The notes beneath the pieces were generated by a model. The model was not told where the DNA came from, made no database searches, and worked only from the letters and a program-made list of their open reading frames with translations. A stretch of 64,000 nt of DNA from Lepus europaeus (taxonomy: Eukaryota > Chordata > Mammalia > Lagomorpha > Leporidae): assembly GCF_033115175.1 (NCBI RefSeq), contig NC_084840.1, positions 76,275,179 through 76,339,178 of the forward strand, read 5' to 3'. The translations under genes were made by a program, and so were the position numbers. Positions 11,134-23,547 of this stretch are shown here, in pieces. The stretch's first letter is position 1. Each line of letters opens with the position of its first letter.

Positions 11134-12345
11134 ATGACAGGGCAAAGTTACTCCCTCTCAATAGTCACATTGAAAGTTAATGGCCTCAACTCCCCAGTTA
11201 AAAGACACAGATTGGTTGAATGGATTAAGGAACAAAACCCGTCTTTTTCCTGCTTACAAGAAACACATCTTTCCAACAAAGATGCATGTAGACTGAAAGT
11301 GAAAGGTTGGAAAAGGATATTCCATGCCAACAGAAACGAAAAAAAAAAAAAAAAAGCCGGCATAGCCATATTAATATCAGACAAAATAAACTTTAACACA
11401 AAAACTGTTAAGAGAGACAAAGAGGGGCAGTATATAATGATTAAGGGTTGGATTCAACAGGAATATGTAACTATTATAAATGTATACGCACCTGGCCGGT
11501 GCTGCGGCTCAATAGGCTAATCCTCTGCCTGCGGTGCTGGCACACCAGGTTTTAGTCCCGGTTGGGGCGCCGGATTCTATCCCGGTTGCCCCTCTTCCAT
11601 TCCAGCTCTCTGCTGTGGATCGGGAAGGCAGTGGAGGATGGCCCAAGTGCTTGGGCCCTGCACCCCATGGGAGACCAGGAGAAGTACTTGGCTCCTGGCT
11701 TCTGATCAGCGTGGTGCACCGGCTACAGTGCGCTGGCTGCAGCAGCAATTGAAGGGTGAACCAATGGTAAAGGAAGACCTTTCTCTCTGTCTCTCTCTCT
11801 CTCGCTGTCCACTCTGCCTGTCAAAAAACATGTATATGCACCTAATTACAGGGCACTGGTGTATTTAAAAGATATGATAAGGAACTTAAAGGAAGACTGG
11901 GGGACTTCAATCCTCCACTCTCAGAAATAGATAGATCAACTGGACAGAAGATCAACTAGGAAACAGCAGATTTAATCAACTCTATTGCCCAAATGGATCT
12001 AACAAATATCTACAGAACTTTCAATCCTACATTTAAAGAATTTACATTCTTCTCAGCAGTACATGGAACCTTCTCTAGGATTGACCACATACTAGGCCAT
12101 AAAGCAAGTCTCAGCAAATTCAAAAGAATTAGAATCATACCATGCAGCTTCTCAGACCACAGTGGAATGAAGTTGGAAATTAGCAACTCAGGAATCCTTA
12201 GAGCATGTGCAAACACATGGAAACTGAACAACATGCTCCTGAATGAACACTGGGTCATAGAAGAAATCAAAAGAAAAATCAAAATCTTTCTGGAAGTGAG
12301 GATAACAACACAACATATCAAAACTTATGGGATACGGCACAACCA
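11134..12345 (+). pseudogene. L1 ORF2p endonuclease-domain pseudogene, split by a CSINE
   Basis: Begins at ATG 11134 with the apurinic-endonuclease-like N-terminus of ORF2. Motifs visible are 'NGLNSPVKRHR', the catalytic-type 'CLQETH' near 11258-11275, and 'GTFSRIDHILGHK' and 'FSDH' near 12065-12165. The frame is broken by the CSINE at 11494-11829 and by a deletion at about 11890-11900. The RT domain is absent from this strand. Confidence 0.9.
11494..11829 (+). repeat. CSINE (young) in L1 ORF2
   Basis: Complete C-repeat from 'CTGGCCGGTGCTGCGGCTC' to 'CTCTGCCTGTCAAAAAA'. It is flanked by a 14-bp target-site duplication, 11480-11493 (ATGTATACGCACCT) and 11830-11843 (ATGTATATGCACCT), with one mismatch. 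Confidence 0.96.
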
Positions 12346-13254
12346 TTCAATTTAACAAATGTTCCTTGAAGATCTGATCCATGTGTGACCTCAGCAAGCT
12401 CCCAGAGCAGCAAGAAGGTGTGACATTGTCAATGTGCTCAAAGGACTTTGAGATGATTTCATGAAAGTTTCAACAGGTGTCTCCTTAAAATGACTGGGAT
12501 TCTAGTGGCATAAAATGAATTCCTGAGTGTTCATCTCTCTGAATTTTGCACTAGCATTTTGGCAATTCTGGGCAATTAGAAAGCATAAAATACAAAACTC
12601 ATCTCTGTGCTACTTTTACTTCTTAGGTTTTTATGACCTGTGACCCTTTCGAGCTATCAGTGGGCACACATTCCTCTTCAGTGCTCTGTGAGTCAGTTGT
12701 CAATCCCTGAGGCAAGACATGCTTTAGAGGCAAGAGGAAAATAAAAGTCTTCTCTGGCATAAAGATGGAGCTGGTGTTTTGTGGAATACATTTTATCCTG
12801 CAGTAATTGAATTTACTTAACAGTAATATTTACACAGCATTTTGCTCATTTATTCACTCACTAAATACTTAATGAGCTCTTATCATTTGCACCCAGTCAG
12901 CCAGTGGGAAAAGTGCATGAGGGATGTCCCATAGAAAGATTTGTATGATTCATCACATCTCACTATCCATTGCTAAGACTTTGCTCTGAAAAATTTGGTA
13001 AGGAATAAAGTGTATCTGGGTGCCCAAGGAGTAAAAGTGAATTAGAATTTAAAGAATGGTGTGCTGTGTTGTGTTGTGTTGTGTGATAAGCCAATGAAAC
13101 AGCTCCCATCTCTAGGCATCTATCCAGTATCCCTTGAGAGTACCGCTTCCTCCTTTAGATGTGAATATTGATGAAGCTTCTCCAAAAAGCCTCATTATTC
13201 AAAAAAAAAGAACAATTACAGGAGCTACATTGAATTAAGAATATTTTATTCCAA
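12346..13254. other. No gene recognised
   Basis: Apparently unique sequence. A short GTGTT-type tandem run is present at about 13061-13084. No gene signal. Confidence 0.5.
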
Positions 13255-13592
13255 GGATTTAAAAACAATTATTTATTTGAGAGGCAAATAAAAGATTACA
13301 GAGAAAGAGGGAGAGACAGCGATAGAAAGGTATTCCATCTGCTGGTTCACTCCCCAAATGGCTGAAATGGCCAAGACTGCATCGGCCTAAAGCCAGGAGC
13401 CCATAACTTCTTCAAGGTCTCCCACATGAGTGCAGGGGCCCAAGCACTTGGACCATCATATGCTGCTTTCCCAGGTGCATTATCAGGGAGTTGGATCTGA
13501 AATGGAACAGCTGGGACTTGAACTGGTGCCCCTATGGGATGTCAGCATTGCAGGCAGCAATTTAACCTGCCACACTACCACACCAGTCCCTC
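13255..13592 (-). repeat. CSINE (intermediate)
   Basis: Reverse copy with tail 'ATTTATTTGAGAGGC', body 'GGTTCACTCCCCAAATGGC' and 'GGGGCCCAAGCACTTGGACC', and head near 13540-13590 ('GATGTCAGCATTGCAGGC'). Confidence 0.9.
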
Positions 13593-14984
13593 CAGAATTT
13601 GATGATGAAACAAAGTCCATTCTCTGGCAATAATCTCAATAGAATTTCTCTCTTTGAACTCCTCCCCCTCCAAAAAAAAAAAAAAACCCAAATAAGTTCA
13701 GTAAATAAAGGCAAGCAGGAAGTCCTTTTGAACTGCTTTAACTAGTAAGAAAACTTGTCTGAACATTATGATAATGTGGAAAATTATTTTCTTACTTTTT
13801 AATGTGATCACTTACACAGAGATTCTGGTTCAAGAGATCACATATTGGGCTCACCAAATCTGTATTTTTTAAAGTTTAGAAGTTATTGGCATAAAATGGT
13901 AGATATGGGTCATTAATGGGCAAAACTAAGAACTGATAAGTATCAGCAAACATATATTAAGTCGCCATACAGCACATGGAGATGTAAAGGGAGGTGGTCA
14001 TAGGGTCTGCATTCTGGTCACATAACACAAGTATTGTGAAGAGTCTAAAAGTTTGTTCCAGGTGTTCAGATGGGGTGGTTCCCTCCAAGTACCATAGCAG
14101 TCAGAGGATTCATCATGAAGAAAATAGGCTCTTTATAAGCTTGCCTTTAGTGAAAATTAGTACTCAGGGAAATGGAGGAGGGAAAAGACATACAAGAGAA
14201 AGTCATGAGGACAAGCAGAGGCTTAGAGAAAAGATTGTGTTCTGTGGGTTCAACAATTGCAAACTATGTGGTGACAGAGGATCTTAGGAGAGGGCTAATT
14301 CCGATATTAGACAAAATGTTTTGAACATTGATCTTTAGGAAGCAGCGATAGGCTGGAATACAGTGTGCAGACTGTCGCAGGCTCTGGTGAGGCACCAAAT
14401 GGGAAACAATGCAAACCACAAGTGAAGCTCATAAAGGGGGGATGGAAGAGTTGGAGAAACACCTTCTTCCTCTACTGCCTTCCCAATGACACAAGACAGA
14501 GCTGCTCAGCGCTTCCAGAGGAAGTGAATGGTGATGAGTGAGCATGCAATGTGCAACCAGGCATCCATATGTACAAATCGGTCATTCAAAACTCTGGAAG
14601 GAACTGAATGATTCTTTCTCAGAAAATGTGTCAGATCATCGGAAAAAAGCATAGATTAGAAACTCTTGAGAAATAGTTTCTGACCAGAAATAATTCACTA
14701 CTTTTCCCTTATGAATGTAGAGCAGAGGTCATCTGCTCATACATAATAGGGGATCCCAGGCCAACTGCAGTTCATTCACTGGCTAAAGCTTGCCTGCCTC
14801 TCTGCAAAAACTATGTGAGCATAGGTTCTTCACCTTACTGATTTCTTCTCATGTGCCTTTCCTCTCTTAGCAGTCTGTTGGTCATCCCACATCATCCCTG
14901 CACTTCTTAATTCACTCTCAGTTCTGCTCTTGCTACTTCATACTGCCAATCATCAATAGGTTAACTCTTTCCTCTTTCTTTTCA
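13593..14984. other. No gene recognised
   Basis: Unassigned sequence. The longest reading frame (97 codons at 13994-14287) shows no family resemblance and is not supported as a gene. Confidence 0.5.
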
Positions 14985-15350
14985 ACAGCTTTATCAAGTT
15001 ATAATTTGCAGTCTAGAACACTCATCTGTTTTAAGTATACAAGACAGGGACTTAGCAAATCTACAGGGTTGGCAAAAAGAACTATGATGCAACTATATAG
15101 CATGCTTATCACCTATCAATTTGCCTTTTGTCGATATTTCCTATATCTGCATTCAACATAAGGCCTCATTGTCTGGCTTCTTGAACTTAGCATGATGTTT
15201 TTAGGTCCATTCATTTTATGCCCTGCTCCATTCTGTTTTATGGTAGAGCAGCCTTGTTTTGCATGGCTGTAGTTTATCCAATCACCCATTGATGGGCATT
15301 GATTTCCTCTCTTGATGTTTAACATCCACACCAGAGATGGTGAACAATTC
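14985..15350 (-). mobile_element. Old mammalian L1 (L1M-type) fragment
   Basis: Reads as the reverse complement of an ancient L1 3' region. 'CAGCTTTATCAAGTTATAATT' corresponds to the 'TTTATTGAGATATAATTCACAT' class of L1M 3' UTRs. 'GCTTCTTGAACTTAGCATGATGTTTT' and 'GTTTATCCAATCACCCATTGATGG' are typical downstream L1M blocks. Heavily decayed. Confidence 0.65.
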
Positions 15351-17394
15351 TGCAGGTGAGTGTGAATTCACTTTCTGAAGAGTGTCAAATTGTATCAGGC
15401 TGCTCAGGAAACCCATACCTTACAGCATGTAGTAGCAGGTTAATCTATAGGCTTCCAGGATGATTTCCTGGGAAACAAATGGGCCAAAATTACTTTTTCT
15501 TTATTTCATGCTAAGGTCTTCCATAGAAACAATCTAAAGATTGGGCCAATCAAGGCTATGAAAGGGTTGAAAAGAAACAATCCCTCAATGGGTTACTATT
15601 AACAACTTACAACATACTTTGTATTTAATAAAAACACACCCAAGGGTAATGGTTCAAGTTACTTAATATTCAGCAATAAATAAGGCAACCATAATTCATC
15701 CTGGACAGACCCAGTATACTGGAGACTCAGCAGTACAAGAAATTAAGTCAATGATTCCTGGTTAATGGGGAAATTCAGGGGACACCTGGAAGAACACAGG
15801 CTGTCTGAAGCAACAACCACAGGGCACTCAGAGGCAGTAAGTCTTTATGAGATGGTGCAAAAATGTTTCAAAATATTGATAACAATTTGAGCCCCTGAGT
15901 GAGCACTAGCTGAATTTGTACACCATTTCCACCCACCCTACACACTCAAAAATTAAGAGTTCTTCTCAGATGATCAGGGAGTCCTGGACTCAGGCCCCCA
16001 ACTCCAAGTTAGATTTAAAGGACAGATGTCAGTGACTGTGACACAGTCTTCAGAGAGAATTCTTCTGTGCTGGAGACACTGGGGAAGAGCTTGACTGCTG
16101 TATTCTTGCCACTGCTATGGGATTAGTTTAGGCTGATATCAGCTGAATTTCTGAGCCTGTGATCAGAACATATTTCTTAGATGTTGAAGCCCAAGGCATG
16201 CCTAATTCCTATGTCACACACATTCTTATTTACATGAACAGGCTCTGTCTGCAGATGGTTGCATGGTAGGGGCATGGATCTAGAGCCTCTGTGGCCTTTG
16301 ACTATTATCATCAGCTTGGACTTCTAACTCACCAGTGAGTTAAACCAGCTCCTGACACTTTGTCCCCCATTGCCTTACACTCCTTTTTTTAACCTGCCTC
16401 TGATCTTCTCCCCCAACTGCTCCTGTGTGCACTCACCTGAATTTGAGCCTCAGTTCACGGATTCTTCTCTATCCAGTCAGGAGGGAAGGAAAAATGCCTA
16501 GAATGTAGCACCCAAATAAAGAAATCTGTTTGAAGGAAGCCTAAATGAAGAGCCAAATCCCAGGAAAGTACACCAAGGACTCACTCCTACTATTGGCACT
16601 ACAGGTAAGTGTTCAGCTAGGAGATACAAGAAAGGTAGTTTCTTGTTGCAGAAGGCATAAGAAGGCTGTGCTATGATTCAGGTGGGAGGTGTGCTTAATC
16701 AATAAGTGACCAACCTTTAGAAGAATCACCTAAACTTTGCCTGTGGGGCTCCGTGAGAAAACTCTTTGATTTTCCAATTCCATGAGCAAAGTAAGCCCTA
16801 GAAGTTGTGCCAAGGAAAAACACTCCCCTGTAGGGGGAATGCCCAGGCCTGTCACAAACCAGAGAATGTAGGTATTCTCTCCTCAACCCAGTCCCTGAAA
16901 CCACTCACAATCTACTGAAAAAAGCAAATCTTGCTGTCAAATTTCTTCTCATAAGAGAGTTAGACTCCAGGTCAATGTTCTCTGTTGCACAAAGATGGGC
17001 TACCTTATCATGGGTGAAGTCCTCAAACTTTCCATTCAACATTCTTCTGCCACAACTCAGATCCCCTCCAAAATTGTTCTATTTTGAAAATCTCAAGCTG
17101 TAAGCCTTCTCATGAAGTCTCTTTCTTCTTCAAATACAGACCTCTTTAGCCTCTGCCCATACACCAAAGGGGTATCTTCTCAACCACTGATTATGTCAAA
17201 AGGAAGACTCTTAGAATCAGTCTCCAAACCCGAAGTGATGTTTCTGATGGTTATCAGATCAGAGATTATGTATCTAGCATGAGTCACTGAGGGAGGCTGC
17301 CTATGCCTGGGCATATGAGGCTGCTTCTGATATGAGTAGCCTGGAGAGGCATGTGTAGCACACAGTTCATCCACACTTTTTACTGTAAGTCTTT
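15351..17394. other. No gene recognised
   Basis: About 2 kb without an identifiable gene, SINE or young LINE. It may hide an ancient retroelement, but I found no diagnostic motif. Confidence 0.45.
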
Positions 17395-17702
17395 TTTTTT
17401 TGACTGATAGACAGTGAGAGAGAGAGAGACAGAGAGAAAGGTTTTCCTTCTTTTGGTTTACCCCCCAAATGGCCGCTACAGCCGGAGCTACACCGATCCA
17501 AAGCCAGGAGCCAGGTGCTTCCTCCTGGTCTCCCATATGGGTATAGGGGCCCAAGCACTTGGGCCATCCCCCACTGCCTTCCTGGGCCACATCAGAGAGC
17601 TGGACTGGAAAAGGAGCAACTGGGACTAGATCCCGGTGCTGATATGGGATGCCAGCGCCACAGGTGGAGGATTAACCTACTGAGCCACAGCACTGGCCCT
17701 TA
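17395..17702 (-). repeat. CSINE (young)
   Basis: Reverse copy with T-run tail, (GA)n block at 17414-17427 and complete head ending 'GAGCCACAGCACTGGCCC'. Flanked by TAAGTCTTT at 17386-17394 and 17703-17711. Confidence 0.93.
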
Positions 17703-17711
17703 TAAGTCTTT

Positions 17712-19647
17712 GTTAAAATAACCATAGACAAATGACAAATATCTAATTTCTACCTACACTGTAAAATCCTTATTCAGTGCAAAGTCCAAGAAAAGCAGAA
17801 GCTGAAGACTTTGCCATTAAATTCAACTTATTGAGTAAATGTCAGTTTTGCATTGTCTGAAGAAATCCTTTCCTTTCTCCTCCATGAGGAACTCCCTCAG
17901 ACCTAACACTTGCCTCTTCCCAACTCTCCCGAACTCAGGGCAAGGGCTAGATGCTTTTGCTTTTTCATGTCTCCTTTTTCCTCCCTTCACCTTTGTCAAG
18001 AACTTGAAGACAGCTTTCTTGTTTTCCATACAGATGGGAACCTGGCCGACTAAGCTAGGAGCTCTATTTCCCCACTTGGCCTATGGTTTTTGAAACCATC
18101 TAATTAAACGGAAGCAGCATTCAAACTCCCATTCAATGTCCCTTCCTAGCACCCAACATCAGTGATTAAATTCCATGTACTCCTTGGCTTTTGTTCAACT
18201 ACCACTTCATTGAGAGACTGCAGAACATTGGCAAATCCATAAATTCAGGGAAAGAGGCCAGGTTTCCCTATTGAGTATACAAGGTGTTGATACGAGCCTG
18301 GTGTCCTTTCCTAACCACCTGCACTTATGACAGAACACAGACTCCAAAATCATTTTTTAATGACAAGTGGGCAGCAGGAGGCTCAGTCTGGCTTCTCAGA
18401 TGCCAGCAGCCAGCTTCCTTGCAGCCAATATTTATGAAACAGCCATGAACCCTGCCTAACTCTGGGTTTATTGCCACATACTTCCACTGTGCCTAAAAGT
18501 CTAACATATAAGGATCTTCCTAGTGGCCAACCAGGCTAATGAGATCACATGACAGATCAGGATCAGTGCTGATTCTTGCTAGAAGCAATTGGCTGCCTGA
18601 GTCTGGGTATGGCAGAATGAACAAAAAACTCCCTCCACTGAGCTACTTACCATGGATCTGTGACTTTAGAAGCTTAGCACAAGACCTAGGCAAGGGGTTA
18701 TGGTTCACTGTTTTCTCTCCCTTCTGGAGTAACCCCAATTCAAAGGGAATAGAACAGTTGGTCAAATATATGCCTGGCCACCCTTGGGAGCTTCAGCAAA
18801 TAGCTGAGGCTCACTGGGAAGGCTCTGGGACACCAAATAAGGAGCTACTGCTTTCCCAGGAACCCACTGACACAGTAAGTAGAAGTTTAGCTAATAATAC
18901 TGGGAGTCAGTGTTCCAACACCCCTATTACTCTTATGGGTCAAGATAGGAGGAATCTCTGTCCATCATGACTTAGGTTCCACTGAACTGCCTTGCTGCAG
19001 ATCCCTCCAAATGTTCAATGAGAATGTTGGTTTTCTCTTGGGAGATGGCTCTTGGGGTGGAATGATCTTTCCCAGCAACCCACAAGAATAGCCAGAGAGC
19101 ACCTAGATTCAGCCTGTAATCAGGGGAGCAGGCATCCTTGGCGTCATGCTGTCAGTCATGTCATGCTGGCATTCATACTGACTCACCTACAGTCCTTGGA
19201 AACTTCCTTCTGTGGCTGGTTTTGTGCTCAAAGATGCTTAGCATAAGTCTCAGGTCAAGAACTCAAAGAACTCCCCGTGCAGAAGAGGAAGAGAGTAAAT
19301 GATGAATATGGAGTGCCTGCAACAGGAGTAGGCTAAGGAAGGATCTTGCAGATGATATTTCAGTTTTTCCATTGTTTTCTCCATTTTGAATTTTAAAATA
19401 TAATCCACAGGAAGCAATTTAAGACAAAACTGATTTCATTCTTGGTTAAGGGTTTTCTGAAATGGAAGAATAACTTCATTTACATCCATATGACTGCAAA
19501 GAAGAAACTACAAGATAACATAGAGATGATAATTTTTCTACATATTTTTCCAATCATTAAATTCATGTTTCCTTCAAACAAGAGGAACACCAAGATCCTT
19601 ATTTGGGTGACCACAATGAATATTATTAATGCTTTTAACAGATTATT
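17712..19647. other. No gene recognised
   Basis: Unassigned. An ATG-initiated frame of 143 codons at 18539-18970 is the longest here. It shows no motif, signal peptide or repeat that I can recognise, and I do not support it as a gene. Confidence 0.45.
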
Positions 19648-19658
19648 TCAATATATAT

Positions 19659-19721
19659 TTCCTTTTTTAAAGATTTATTTGTTTATTTGAAAGTCAGAGT
19701 TACACAGAGAGAGGAGAGGCA

Positions 19722-19778
<57 letters not shown>

Positions 19779-20034
19779 TCCATCTTATGGTTCACTTCCC
19801 AGTTGGGTGAAGTGGCCAGAGCAGCACTGATCCAAAGCCAGGAGCCAGGAGGTTCTTCTGGGTCTCCCATGTGGGTGCAGGGGTCCAAGACTTGGGCCAC
19901 CTTCTACTGCTTTCCCAGGCCAAAGCGGAGAGCTGGATTGCAAGCAGAGCAGCTGGGTCTTGAACTGGCGCCCATATGAGATGCCACCATCTCAGTCCAG
20001 GGCATTAACCTGCTACGTCACAGCACTGGCCCCA
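19659..20034 (-). repeat. CSINE with expanded (GA)n
   Basis: Reverse copy with tail 'AAAGATTTATTTGTTTATTTG', a long (GA)n microsatellite at about 19728-19774, body and head ('GGCATTAACCTGCTACGTC'). Flanked by TCAATATATAT at 19648-19658 and 20035-20045, an 11-bp target-site duplication. Confidence 0.94.
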
Positions 20035-20045
20035 TCAATATATAT

Positions 20046-21524
20046 CTCTTAAGCACCTTTACTCTCTGCAAAATATGAACGCTATGGAAGAATATAGGAA
20101 AGGACTGTAATTTATAATCTCTTTTCTCAGAATTCAGAATGAGTAAGAGCTGGTCACAACTGGAATTTAACTGCTCCAGTCATGAAACCTGCATTACTAA
20201 TTCGTGAGATCGAAGTCTGTAAGTTCTTTTAGACATTTTCATAGTTAATTCAGAAAGCATTGTGAACATGAGTATGATGGCCCTAGTGTGAAATGTGCAC
20301 TGACTTGACAGCATTAAGCATCCCTATGTGTGAGGCCCTGCTCCAGCCCCTTTGATTCCTGGTTGCTCTTTCTGGGCCCTCAGTGCAGCACAGTAAGGCC
20401 CCTAGTCACTCATCAGATATCCAGGGCTGACATCCCAGGACCAAACACCTCTGCATTGTTGCAGAAATCCAGTGGATTTCCCTTATCTTTTATATTCCAA
20501 TTTTCAAATTGTTTCTTGATAACTCTTCATCTCTTAAGTCCTTTACAACTTCACCATGTTTGGATCCCTGATTCCCATTTCTTTCATTTTCGCTTGTGCT
20601 TCCATTCTGTTCTGTAGCAACGATGATGAACATTTTGCTTTTCATAGCCATCACCAGCTGAAGAGAACACTCTGGTCAGCAAGAAGATGAGCCAAATGCA
20701 GGAAGGCTTCACTTGTCTCCTGCCATTAATTCTGGAGTACTCAATAATGTATATCACCTCCAAGTTGCACCTTTGGAAGTTGAGGGTAGATAATTTAATG
20801 CTATCAGTCTAGTGATTTAAAATGAAAGCTGAATATGAAGCATAGTTTTGATGTTCAAGTATTACCACTTTGGGTTTATACTTAACATTACTTTAAAATT
20901 TTAACTGTCTTTTCTTTCTTATTTAATGTTTTATATTTAATTTTAGATTTTTCTCAACATTTTGAAAGCTCATAATTTTATCAGAATTATTTAATCTAAA
21001 TGGGAAGTTATTTCGATAAAGGTATAAAGCAGAATTCAGAAAGTCAAGATACTGATATTTGACTCAAAGTTTTTACAAATAACAATTTACCTCACAGTAA
21101 CAGAATGCTCATTTAAAATGTTGCAGTAAACCTTCTTCTAAGGTTTTAAATGATTAATTTTAATACAATGGATCTTTTGTAAGAAAGACTTGGCCCTCTC
21201 TTAAAAAAAGCTTCTAATTTAAACTATGAAATAGATAATTCTAGGTTTAGTGATGTCTTCCAGTTGGTATTGTTCAAAAATTCTGTCCATGAGTATAAAA
21301 TTACCAACTGGTTCAGTGTGTTGAGTCTGCGGGTTCATTGCCATACATTCAACCTGCTCGCTTCAGTGATGTTAAACTGTAATTCTGCAGTTACAGGGCA
21401 TGTTTTCATTCCCTCCATTCTTTTGCTTACTCTCTAGATGTAAAGTAGGCATTCTTTCAATCTTTTTATAATCTTTCTTCTTCTCTATAACCACATCCTT
21501 TATCCCTTTTCTCTCCCTTTAGAT
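20046..21524. other. No gene recognised
   Basis: AT-rich unassigned sequence with no supported gene. Confidence 0.5.
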
Positions 21525-21811
21525 ATGCATATATCTCAAAGGCAGAGAGAGGAGAGGCAACACAGAGAGATCTTTCATTCACTACTTCACTCCTCAAATG
21601 GACAGCACAGCCAGAAGAGGGCCAGGCTGAAACCAGAAGCCAGGAACTCCATCATGGTCACCGGGTCCCAAGATTTTGGGTCATGTTCTGCTGCTTTCCC
21701 AAGAGCATTAGCAGTGACCCAGATTGTAAGTGTAGTAGCCAGAATAATATGAGATGCAGTAGTGGCAACTGATGGCTTAACCTTCTGTGTTACAATTCCA
21801 TCCCCTTTCAT
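21525..21811 (-). repeat. CSINE (old)
   Basis: Diverged reverse copy with 'GGCAGAGAGAGGAGAGGC', 'TTCACTCCTCAAATGG', 'AAACCAGAAGCCAGGAACTCC' and head block 'GGCAACTGATGGCTTAACC'. Confidence 0.8.
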
Positions 21812-22801
21812 GATTTCTGTAATATAAAATTGATAATATACCCATTCTATAACAAATTCCAGTTCCTACTTTTGTGTTCTTGAAAACTTGGTTCATGTGC
21901 TAACAGTTTGCTTACATGCAGACTATGCATGTTCACTACTTGATTAAATTAGAGACATTCCTTGTTGTTTCATATTAAGCTATTGTCTTATAAGGACCAA
22001 AATGTCTTGATCTCCAGGAGATACATTAGAACGTTGATTTTTTTAAATTAATGTGAGCTACATAATGACCCAAAGAGATCAGAAAATGATTGATGATGGT
22101 GACAGAAATATAAGGAGTCTGGAATATTTAATGGAAGAAATCTATTCATGAGGGAAGACAGTGGGCACAGAAGTGAAGATGCTGCTTGGGACAGAATCTG
22201 TGGCTTTGGATCCAGTTTCTTGCTAATGTGCACCAGAGGATGCAGCAAATAATACTTCAAGTATTTGAGAATCTGCTACCCATCTGGCAGACCTGTATTG
22301 AGTTTAGCTCCTGCTTCCTCCTAGGCCAGCCCTGGCTGTTGCAGGCATTTGGGGAGTGAGCCATTGCATGGAAAGTACTCTATCTCTCTCTCTTCATTTC
22401 AAAATAAATACATAACATTTTTTAAAAAGCTACTAATGAATTTCAAAAAATTTGGTATCACAATAAAGCTCACCCTTCCATTCTATTTCTTCACAGATTT
22501 TTGAAAATACTATCTGCTGTTTGTCTGTAATCCACCAGATTTGAGATTAGGCAGAACTGAGTTTGTGTTTGGAGATTTTCACCATATTTCCATAAAAATT
22601 TGTAAAATGAGGATACTGAAGACCAAACAGAATAATGAGTGCTCAATACAAGTTTGTTAGCATGACTACATAAATACTGCCTTCCTTTTAAAAGCTAATG
22701 TTTCCATTGTAAATGTTACTATACTTCAAATATATTAATACTATTATTTATAATTGCACATTTTTGAATTACAATTAAATTAAAATAAAACATTTCTAAA
22801 C
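21812..22801 (+). repeat. Mostly unassigned; partial CSINE at 22280-22415
   Basis: The 3' half of a plus-strand CSINE is visible at about 22280-22415 ('TTGAGTTTAGCTCCTGCTTCC', 'CATTTGGGGAGTGAGCC', 'TCTATCTCTCTCTCTTC', AAATAAATACA tail). The rest of the interval shows nothing I can assign. Confidence 0.6.
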
Positions 22802-23095
22802 TTTTTTATCTATTTATTTGAAAGACACAGAGAAACAGAAGGAGAGACAGAGTCCTACGGATAGCATTTCTCCATCTGTTGAACCCCAGAGCCGGGAACT
22901 CCATCCACGTCTCCCACATTTATGACAGGGTCCTCAGAACATGAACCATCACCTGCTGCCTCCCGGGGTGTGCATTGGAGGGAAGCAGGAGTTGGAAAAG
23001 GAACTTTAACATAAACCCAGACACTCTTGTATGGGATGTGGACATGCCAAACAGGCCATGTCTTACCTACTGTGATAAACACCTGTTTCAAAATT
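22802..23095 (-). repeat. CSINE (old)
   Basis: Reverse copy with tail 'TATCTATTTATTTGAAAGAC', body 'CGTCTCCCACATTTATGAC' and 'CACCTGCTGCCTCCC', and degraded head near 23040-23090. Confidence 0.8.
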
Positions 23096-23370
23096 AAAAA
23101 AAAAATCAAAATCCTTGCCTAGTCTTGAACATGATATGTACAAATGTTCTATCATGAGAAATGGTAGTCCTGACACTGCTGGGAGAAAGGAGAAGCAGTA
23201 TTACTTTCAGGTTATCCTGCGTAATAATCAAAAGACTTGGGAAACTAAAGAAAAAAGAGTTCTCATTTCTACTTAAGTATTTCATCTATCTCTTACCTTT
23301 ATAGGCTAAACTTAAGTTATTTATCCAGACAAGGATCTTGCGGTCTGTCTCATTTATTTTATGATAGGTG

Positions 23371-23371
23371 T

Positions 23372-23406
<35 letters not shown>
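23371..23406. repeat. (TTTA)n microsatellite
   Basis: About nine TTTA units in a row. A shorter CTATCT run follows at 23489-23515. No SINE body is attached. Confidence 0.9.
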
Positions 23407-23408
<2 letters not shown>

Positions 23409-23547
23409 ATAAACATCAAGTTCTGAAACCAAGAATGACAATGGCTGTAACTTGCAAAGCGTGTTTTCTTTCTCTATTGTCTTCTGTTCTCTATCTCTAT
23501 CTCTATCTATCTCTTTTTTTGTATTTCATAGGTACAATTCTTTTGTT

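Larger units (their letters stand above)
9786..12345 (+). mobile_element. L1 5' part: truncated 5' UTR, ORF1, start of ORF2
   Basis: Plus-strand L1 that starts inside the 5' UTR at the 'GAATTACTTCCC' block, which is also present at 43679 in the full-length copy. It continues through ORF1 (about 10043-11065) and ORF2 from 11134, and stops after the endonuclease domain near 12345. A young CSINE splits the endonuclease region at 11494-11829. The element joins the minus-strand L1 fragment 8199-9785 head to head at 9785/9786, as expected if one insertion was internally inverted. Confidence 0.9.

Noticed and set aside
18539-18970. 143-codon ATG frame in otherwise unassigned DNA
   Set aside because: No recognisable domain, signal or neighbouring gene structure; a frame of this length can occur by chance.
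19728-19774. Long (GA)n, (CT)n and (TTTA)n runs considered as CRISPR-like or functional arrays
   Set aside because: They are simple microsatellites grown from SINE tails and CT blocks, with no unique spacers.
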